Positions 39,895 to 48,800 of a stretch of DNA of 64,000 bases are shown piece by piece (within the stretch, counting starts at the first letter, position 1; the number at the start of each line of letters is the position of its first letter). A model generated the notes under the pieces. The model saw only the letters and a list, made by a program, of their open reading frames with translations, had not been told where the DNA came from and made no database searches. Source of the DNA: Panorpa germanica (Eukaryota; Arthropoda; Insecta; Mecoptera; Panorpidae); NCBI GenBank assembly GCA_963678705.1, contig OY783215.1:14117740-14181739 (forward strand). Direction: 5' to 3'. The position numbers and the translations under genes are program-made.

Positions 39895-42800
39895 TATATA
39901 TATGTAATGATATGTAAATAATATTTGATATTTTGATATATAAATACATGTAGCAGAGATTTATGAGCTGTAAGGCTGGTAACCTGTAAACTTGCGTTAT
40001 ATCTTGAATATGCTATCTCTTTTACGCTCTGTTGTATAAAAGAGATAGCAACTAGCGGTTGTGATGTTCATGCAGTTGGAATGTTGTACAACGTTGAATC
40101 CTTTTAATAATTAATATTTGAACATTTGAGGTTCTAGTAACCCACTTTATCAATATATAGTACACTTTTATAGAAATTAAGACATAGGACACAAGCCCAT
40201 TGTAATTTAATTAATTCTTTCCATATGAGCGGGTTCGTTTCGTGACTATAAAAGTATGTGAACAATAAAAACGTTATATAAAATATTACTAATTTAAATA
40301 AAATTACCAATGTTGCGATAAAATCATATACTTACAAATATAATAAAGCTCGACAGCTAAAAGCTCAAAGCTCAAAGCTCTATGAGATTAATGGTATTGA
40401 TAATAAATTCTTGAAATTAAATTTAACTATACCCGACTGAAAGAATCTAAGGTGGGAAGGAGAGAGCCCTAGTGCACCTCAACTTTAACTGCACGCCCAG
40501 ATATCACAATTAAAATGCTAAAGATTTACTCCGTTGAACTTAAGACACTGAATTTCATCGGTTTAAAATAGATGTATCACACATCCCACAAAGCCGGAAG
40601 TAGCTGTCAATCTTATAAATGACAGATCTATCAAGGGAAGATATACTCAAAAAATAAGAAAACCCTTAACACAGTAACGATGAGCGAGAGAAGTGGTAGA
40701 CGCTAGGTGATTTTCCTATTTTTCTGGTTCACTGGTTTTCCATTTTGATGTATTGACAGATACTTCTGTGATCAATTTTATTGCGATTTTTATATCTTTA
40801 TGTAAATTTGATTACATCTTTTACTACATTGATGGATCACTGTTTTTATTTGCGAGTAAGCTCTTGCTCTGGAAATGATATATTAGCTATCTAATAAGGA
40901 TGAATAACTTATTTTTTGTAGAAATAAGTGTACTGGATTCACTTTACTTAGATGTGTAACAAGAAGTGAATATTTCATTTCAATATCTAACGACCGATAC
41001 CCACCGAGCTCTCAACTGTTATCTAGTTTTGTTTGTATTTGTGTTAATTAACGATTCACGGTAAACTGCTAATTGAAGTAAAAACTGTATCGTATGGGTG
41101 ATAGTTCTAAGGTAGTTTTAATCGGGACTCAATGGAGATCCGACTGGGATAACCCAACGTAAAAATTATTAAAGTATTAGTGGTATATTAGTTAAATCGG
41201 AAATTTAATTATTTAAAAGTGAAAACTGATACTCATATATTTGAGCAAGAATTACGTCATAAGACTACTACAGACAATTACCAAAATTAGAAAATCTAAA
41301 AAACTTTTTTTTTAGTTTTAACATACATTTTTCTTTAGAAATTTTGCAGCTAACTGTAACTAAACCGGTTACTAAACTAAATTGGTTAAAAGTATCTAAT
41401 TGTATCCATTGAATAACTTTTTATAACAACAGGAGAGTTTATACTTAACTTCAAACATTTAGCTTCAAAATGCGGTATAGTTTATCTCCCTACGTCGACG
41501 TCCAATAGGAACGAAGACACTAATTTTTCACGATAAAGGTTTTGTAATATATTATCCCTGCTACAATTAACTACAGCCCGTAAATAAGAATAACGGAGAT
41601 CCTTAATCCGTAAAACACATCATTAACCACTGCTAAATCCTTTCTTGAGTTACGTATTTCATTGATATCTTGATAAATACCTTAATCGATTTAAACGGCA
41701 TCATGTACGCCTCCCACTCCCATCTCTACAGCTTCCAGACGCTAGTCAGACGAGAGAGTGGGGCGGTATGTCAAGGTCTTTGTGCTAAAGTGTTATTGTT
41801 GTGTCCCAGATCCTTGACAAGCTAGAACCATCTGGTGAAATTACTTTATAAACTACTACGAAGAGAAAATTCTTTTCTAACGACTTGGTATTAGATTCTA
41901 TTTTGCTTGTATTCATTTTTACCTGCTTATTTTACTAAGTAAGTTCAGGGTCGGATCTTGGGTTTTTTGGGACAGTGCAAAACTTAAAACTTTGCCTTTC
42001 TTTCGTTACCACAAGATCTATAGCCTGCTGAGTAACGTACCGACATAAATACGGATCAAAGTACTCAATAAAGCACGGTAAATGTATCCCCTCCACTAAT
42101 AAAATACCAGGAGAGGAGTATAAAGTCTAGAATTTCAACTTGGAAACTTTTCATCATACTCTCGCAGAAATGCCTCATTTATAGACTTTACCACGGCTCC
42201 AACACTGGTAATTCTACTCCACTGCATATTTTAGTTAAAAACTAATTATTTCTAGTCTATTTCATGTCGCTATAGTTGTGTAACATTTCCACGAAATAAT
42301 ATCAGTGCTGGTTTTATTATAATACATGTTAATTGGATTTTATAAGAGTTCTCTTTGCAAGACTGCTCCGATTGGTCGCTTGAATTTCTACTTATAAAAT
42401 AATTTCTTTACATGTTGGTTTTACAATTTCCATTACCTTTGATATTAAAATTTTCGTCGATTCAAGAAGAAAATAAATAAAGAAAATACTAATAGTATAA
42501 TATTTTTAATTAGAGTAAATAGCGTGAGTGGTTTCTACGCCTCGTAGAACGGAGGTAGCCTTGGAGTAACCGGTAATGCACTCTTTGTCTTTAATGGATA
42601 TTTACCTTGTTCGAGTTCGTGTTCGTGTTATTTCGGTTTTGTGCTTCGGTAATAAACGTTTATGATAATCTCGTGCTGTAAAATGAAATTTTATTTTAAT
42701 TTTAATACAAGACACGGGTGTAAAAATGCTGTTAAGCTGAGTAATTAAATTTTTTACAGGAAATTGAAATTTATTTGAATGAAAACCTGTAATGAAGCGT

Positions 42801-45800
42801 AAAGTGTAAAATGCTGACTTTTCTTTACATTACGGGTATAATCGCGGTGGCATTTTAACATGAATTAGTTTTTTGTTGTTAAGAAGGCAAACAAAATAAC
42901 GATTCGAATTATGCAGGCTCAACAATATTTTATATAGAACTGAAAATTATGTTATGACGTTGGCAAAGCCTTGCCTTTACTTTTTACTCACAGTCATTGT
43001 TTAAAAATGTTATATTTAATTTAAACTGTACAATTTTTAATTTAGAATTTAGTTTACGTTTTTTCTGTTTTTTTAGAACCTTACAAGGTCTAATTTTTCT
43101 AAATTAAAAATACTAAATTAAAAAAAAATTTAGGTATTAAATTATAACCTCCAAAATATGACAGTCTGTCAAAATGCAGAGCTAAGCTAACTAGGCTCTC
43201 TTTCTCTCAAAGTGAAATAATGACAAGATTAAATCATCATATGAAACAATTGAAATCGGTGTTAAATATCCTGTAACAAAACGTTTTTGTTTTTAGTGAC
43301 AGCAGTGAACACGAGCCTTTACATTTTCAAAGCTTCTGTTTCATTTGCAGCAGCAATAACTATTTCCAATGCGCCATCTACAAACATAAATAACATAATT
43401 TTCGTGCAACCTTTTCGCAGTACGTGACCAATTTCCCCAATTTCGAAATCACCAAACTGAAGCTATCCATATTTTAACAATCCCACAGAGGATAGCGATG
43501 TCAAGGGCAACTGCTTCCAGCAGTTAGTTCGATGACACATGTGTTTCCGCTAAACAAATATTTATTATTAATGGATTTTATACGAACCTTGAAATTCAAA
43601 TGAAAGTTTCTAACTGTTTATATATTCTGTTACTTCATAACCTCAAATTTATTTGAAAATCATAAATTATTCGTTTACATGGCAAATATTATTTATATCA
43701 TAGAATTATTTATTAAGTAGGTATACTAACATCTTTATTAATCGTGGTCACAGTGATTGGCTTGCGTATTAAAACTCGTTTTACAAAATCATTAAAGGTA
43801 ACCTAGAAAATATATGGATATACATACTATATTCCGGATGTATACATATTCATGTATATTGCATATCTCATGTATATCATATGTTTGTGCAAATGCAATC
43901 GATGCAAAATGATGTACCGGAAATATCCCATAAACATATCTACATACCACATACACACATCTAATTATAGAATATTTATATTCACATTATATACATTTTA
44001 TATTATGAAAGGTATATGCATATTTAAACTTTGCTGCATGTACATAGTATGTACTGTCATGTTTATTCATTTCATGTATATGCAATGTACAGGGTGTCCT
44101 AATATTCAAGGAAAAAAAAATTTATCTCATTTTGTTTAGGAATTACAAAAAGATGTTTTTAACTACCATGACCACAATTTTTCAAATATTTCGGATTTTT
44201 TTTTGTATCGGCAACCTAAATAGCACTGCTATCTACCACAACCATTAAAAATCCCAGAAGGCTAGTAGTTTTTACACAAAAATCAATCGAAATTACTTTT
44301 TTCCCTAAAATTTTTAAAGATTTTTACTTTCAGTCCACTTTAACTCATCGTGGTGTAAAAAAAAAGTATGAACACTACTATGGCAAGTTTTTTTAAAAAT
44401 TGGCGCAACTCCTCAGGATTCCAAAATAGTATAATACTTCAGGAAAACTAGCAATAAAAAAACATTAGACATACTATTTCTAAACAAGAACCAAATTTCA
44501 TAAATTGTTGTAGTTGATAGTTTTCACTTTTACAATACCCAAAATAGGTTTTTTATAGTTGAATGAATTAAAACAAATGTTTATATGCATATACAGGGAA
44601 TATGAAGACCAAGACCCCGTTATTCGGTACTATCTACAACACGTGTAATAATGAAGACATAAATTCAAACATACTAAGGTGTTACATCCCCTCAACGAAC
44701 TAAAATATAATGTCAGGTATTTAGTTTACACTATTTTATATTTTAAGGGAAGTTTTACTTTAGTTAAAAGTTTTGATGGTCACAAATTCGACCATAATAC
44801 GGATATAAAACTGCCCATTCCCTGGCACTGTCCCTTTTTATCACAACTCTTCTAAGTGCAGACCATCGGACTTATTTTATAGTTCGTCAGAGTCTCACGA
44901 GAGGGATACGAACATGTTAGCACATTCTCTTGAGAATTAAATCTACAACATCCCTAAGCCTTGACGACTGACTGACCCCCTGATCCCTGACCTCAGACCC
45001 TGTACGGTGTACAATGTATGGACCTTGCGGTGGTAATAGCAGCGAGATAAATCTTTCAGGCATTTGTGAGTCCCAAGGACAATATAAAGATGAAACTTTA
45101 TGATGATTATGCGTTTGTGTTGGTATTAAAGGCAGTTCATTTACGTTAACTTGGAGCAATCAGATTACTTTATTGGTATTTAAAAACTTTTATTTTAAGA
45201 GTTTGAGCTGAAATCCAGGTAACTATATCACGTGATGCTTTTATACAATGAGATGTGTAACAACGTAGGGTTAAAGTAAAACGATCATAGAACGATATTA
45301 AATCAACTAAATCTTAGAATATAAATAAACGTTCAAGGCTAATGCTCTTCACCATGTAACGATATAAAACATCAACATTATAAACACATTAAAAATTAAT
45401 AGAACTCTTATCGTAGAATTTTCTAGCTCATGTATTATGTAGCTCGCTTCACTTAGATTAAAGGGTACGAAAATGAAGGTATTGTTAAAAATACATCAAG
45501 CATAAAACAAGAACGTTCTTTGGCGTAGTTTCCATATTAACTCGCTTGGTAACTTGCCCTGGGCACTGTATCATAGTATAGTGTAAGCATGCACTTCTCC
45601 ATTAAAAGGAATTCTTATTACGTCACCTTTAAATAAAAATATAAATGAAAATGAGTGTATAAAACAGTAGACTATTGTGTGTTATTAATCGGACGCCAGT
45701 TTACTGTGTATAAAGCGTTAGAGTCACGTGACAGGTTTCCTGTGAATTACATGAGCATCCCACTTAATTAAGAACACCCGTAAAAATAATAGAACATTAG

Positions 45801-48800
45801 CTTAAGTAGAAATTTAATGGTAAATTAAACTTTTATATCCAAACATAAACAAGTGACTGTCAGAAACTTTTATAAATATTACTTACAAGTAATTATTTTA
45901 TGTAAAAAGTTTGTATGTCGTTTAACCCATTTTTACGCTGAACGGTAACAAATGTCAACAGTGAAAAAGATGAGAAAAAGATATTTGTTTATCTACACTG
46001 TAAAAAATTGGTCAAAAAAATGCTTTTAAACCTTTTTCTTAGGCTGACGCTGCACTATGAAAAAGAATAGCACGGGGAAAAAAATAAGTACGTAAATAAT
46101 AATTGCGCGACTTACGAATTTATTTTCATATCTCACTTCTTTTCTTTTTATAAAACTTGCCATAGAAAAATAGTGTTTTTTTTAGTCAACTTTTTACTAG
46201 AAAATTATATAAGATTAATACCTTAGACACGACAGTTCAACTGACGGCAGTTGGAAATTGACGTATTTCTTTCTTCGTTATTTAAAAGTAAGTTCTTCAT
46301 TTTTGCCATCCCCTTTGCGATGAGCTGTTTCGCGGGTATAATTTGCGATGAACTAGCCTAGAACCATTTTACATCGCCCTGTACAAAGTATACAGTAAAC
46401 TAAATGAAATTGAAGCGCAGTGCTTATGTAATTACGCTCTAATTTGGTGGCTATGGTATTTCTTTGCCTGCGGCATCTCGCGTAGTTTGTTCAACGACAA
46501 CGTAGCGTTTTTACCTAACCCTACTTAATACAGCTACGTCGTAGCACACTCCATCGTAGCACTCGACCTTCAACCTCCGAACATACTTTACATCATACTT
46601 GAACTCAAGTTGTTTTAAAGTTTAGCTTTAGTCGTGTGTACCCGTACAATACACGGTGCTGGAAACATCGACTTAACCTACAAATTGTAAATATTAACAT
46701 AAAGAAAACTATACGAACTATGCGCGTCTGATGTAATCAATATCGCCCGACTAATATTCTGTTTAATACTTCGCTTGCAATATTAATTAGTGCAACTTAT
46801 AATTAACCGTAATGTAGTTTATATATTCCCTGTATCAGTACATAGTTAGGTTAGTTTTAGTTTAGTTGGAATGCTGGGGGTTCTTAAAGATAATATTAAA
46901 TTTCAGTGAAATATGTTAAATATCTATCTTGCAGTCTTAGCTCTTCAAATCATACCTTTAAACCTTCAAGGAACAGTAACTGAGCAGACCAACTTGCACC
47001 GACTAACCTAAGACCTGTTGTGTCCTGTTTTGTGACGTTTCGAACGTGACGAATTATAGTTCGAATCAGGTTTATCTTCAGTTCTATCTCACTTCAAATT
47101 ACAATAACATTTTCGAAACTAATATTTGTTATATTGGCACGATTAAACATTCTTAAACTTTTTAAGTCTTAAAATATTTTTAAATGTATAACTCATAAAT
47201 CCAATCATTTAAAAAATAAATCGATTATTTGAAAATTCGTCTGAAATGGTCCCCATTTAGAACTTGGAAAAATATTTCTACATAACGCTAAATATTTATT
47301 AATACCACTAAAATCTGTAATTAACATTAAGTTTTAATATTTGTTTTTCCAGGCCCCAGAAGATCGTATGGCACGGATCTAGTCCACAAGGAGAACGCGC
47401 CATGGAGACCTACTGCGACGCCTGGCATTCATCTTCCTTCGATAAAGTGGGACTTGCCAGTAGTCTGCTGGGCCATAAACTACTGGACCAGGAGAAATAC
47501 TCTTGCAATAATAAATTTGCTCTGCTCTGCATTGAAGCAACGTCACAACTGAGCAGAAGACGGAGGGATGTTGAATCCACGTGAGTTTATTTTTAGTATA
47601 TCATAAAGTTTTTATATTATGAACGTTGTTAACAGAAAACATAAAATCGATTACTTATAAACTTGTTCAAAATTAAGCGGGAAATTAAAAGTGTAAAAAA
47701 GCATCTTAAAAATGAATTCACAAGTCCGTTAATATTTGGAAGCACATACATTATCAGTCTGGTGACCTTGGTTTTATAAAGTATGTAATTAAACTGATAA
47801 AAGACGAGGAGGTTTACTTCTTGTAAGGCTTCATCGTCTCTCTGTTCAAACATCGAGAAATTCTGAGCGAAACATGAAACTGACTTCGTGGAATTAATTT
47901 AAATGAATATTTCAATCTATTTGATGATATATTGTTACGTACTTCAAATACAGGGTGCACACAAATATAGCACAAAAGTTTGATTTCAAATATATACATG
48001 TTTTTTCAACTTACTTTTTTTTTTGTAAATGACATGTAAAATTCTACTTAATAGAAATTTTACTGTAATGAATCCTCTGTTAATTAAATTTACATATATC
48101 ACTTAATAAGTTTGGGAACCCCTGATATATACAATTCCTATTGCTTTATATCTTTGTTGTCAGTTTTATTGTCATTTGAATCAGAATTCTCGGAAATCTT
48201 ACTTCTAAAATGTTTGTAGAGCCCTGTCTTTAATGATACTCGTTTTTCTCATATTAATTTAGAGATATTTGTTATCCTCTTTAGTATTCATGGAAGTTGG
48301 GATCGTATTGTTACTTACAATGATGAAATTAATATTCAAATACGTCGTGTATTAAATTGTATGTACGAATGCCTGAGGCAACTGATATGTTTTATGCTTT
48401 TAAAGTTTTCTTACTTCAAACATCAAATTCAACTGTATGACGTCACAATTTCTGTCATTCGTAAAGACGTCTTTAATTCTAATGATTCAGTCCATAGCGT
48501 GAGTCTGCAAAAAAGAAAATAACACTTTAAAACCTGTGAAAAGTATCACCTTTTTATTTTGTTTTTCACTTATACATTCTTTAAAAAAAAGCAATTTTCG
48601 TTTTGTCTATCTATCACCTTCTTAAAAAATCAATATCTTGTCTCGTTGTTTACCATAGCTTTAGGTGATACCTTTTAAAGGTCGTTGTGACCTTATATAT
48701 GTCAACTACACCACTGCCTAATAAGTTTCTTACATCATCAATTAAACTTTGCTAACAACCAAACCCAGAAAATATAGCTGTGGTCCGGGATTGAACACTA

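Larger units (their letters stand above)
39244..47352 (+). other. Mp intron splitting the endostatin domain, 8.1 kb
   Basis: It contains a (TA)n run (39836-39903), a truncated MITE (39907-40198), an alternating ATGTATAT-rich stretch (about 43800-44080) and an ACAGGGTGTCC word at 44089 of the kind found at transposon ends. No second end was found for that word. Otherwise AT-rich with no exon recognised. Confidence 0.6.

Noticed and set aside
44089..44600. ACAGGGTGTCC word as a transposon end
   Set aside because: Such words are common at insect transposon ends, but no matching second end or target duplication could be found.
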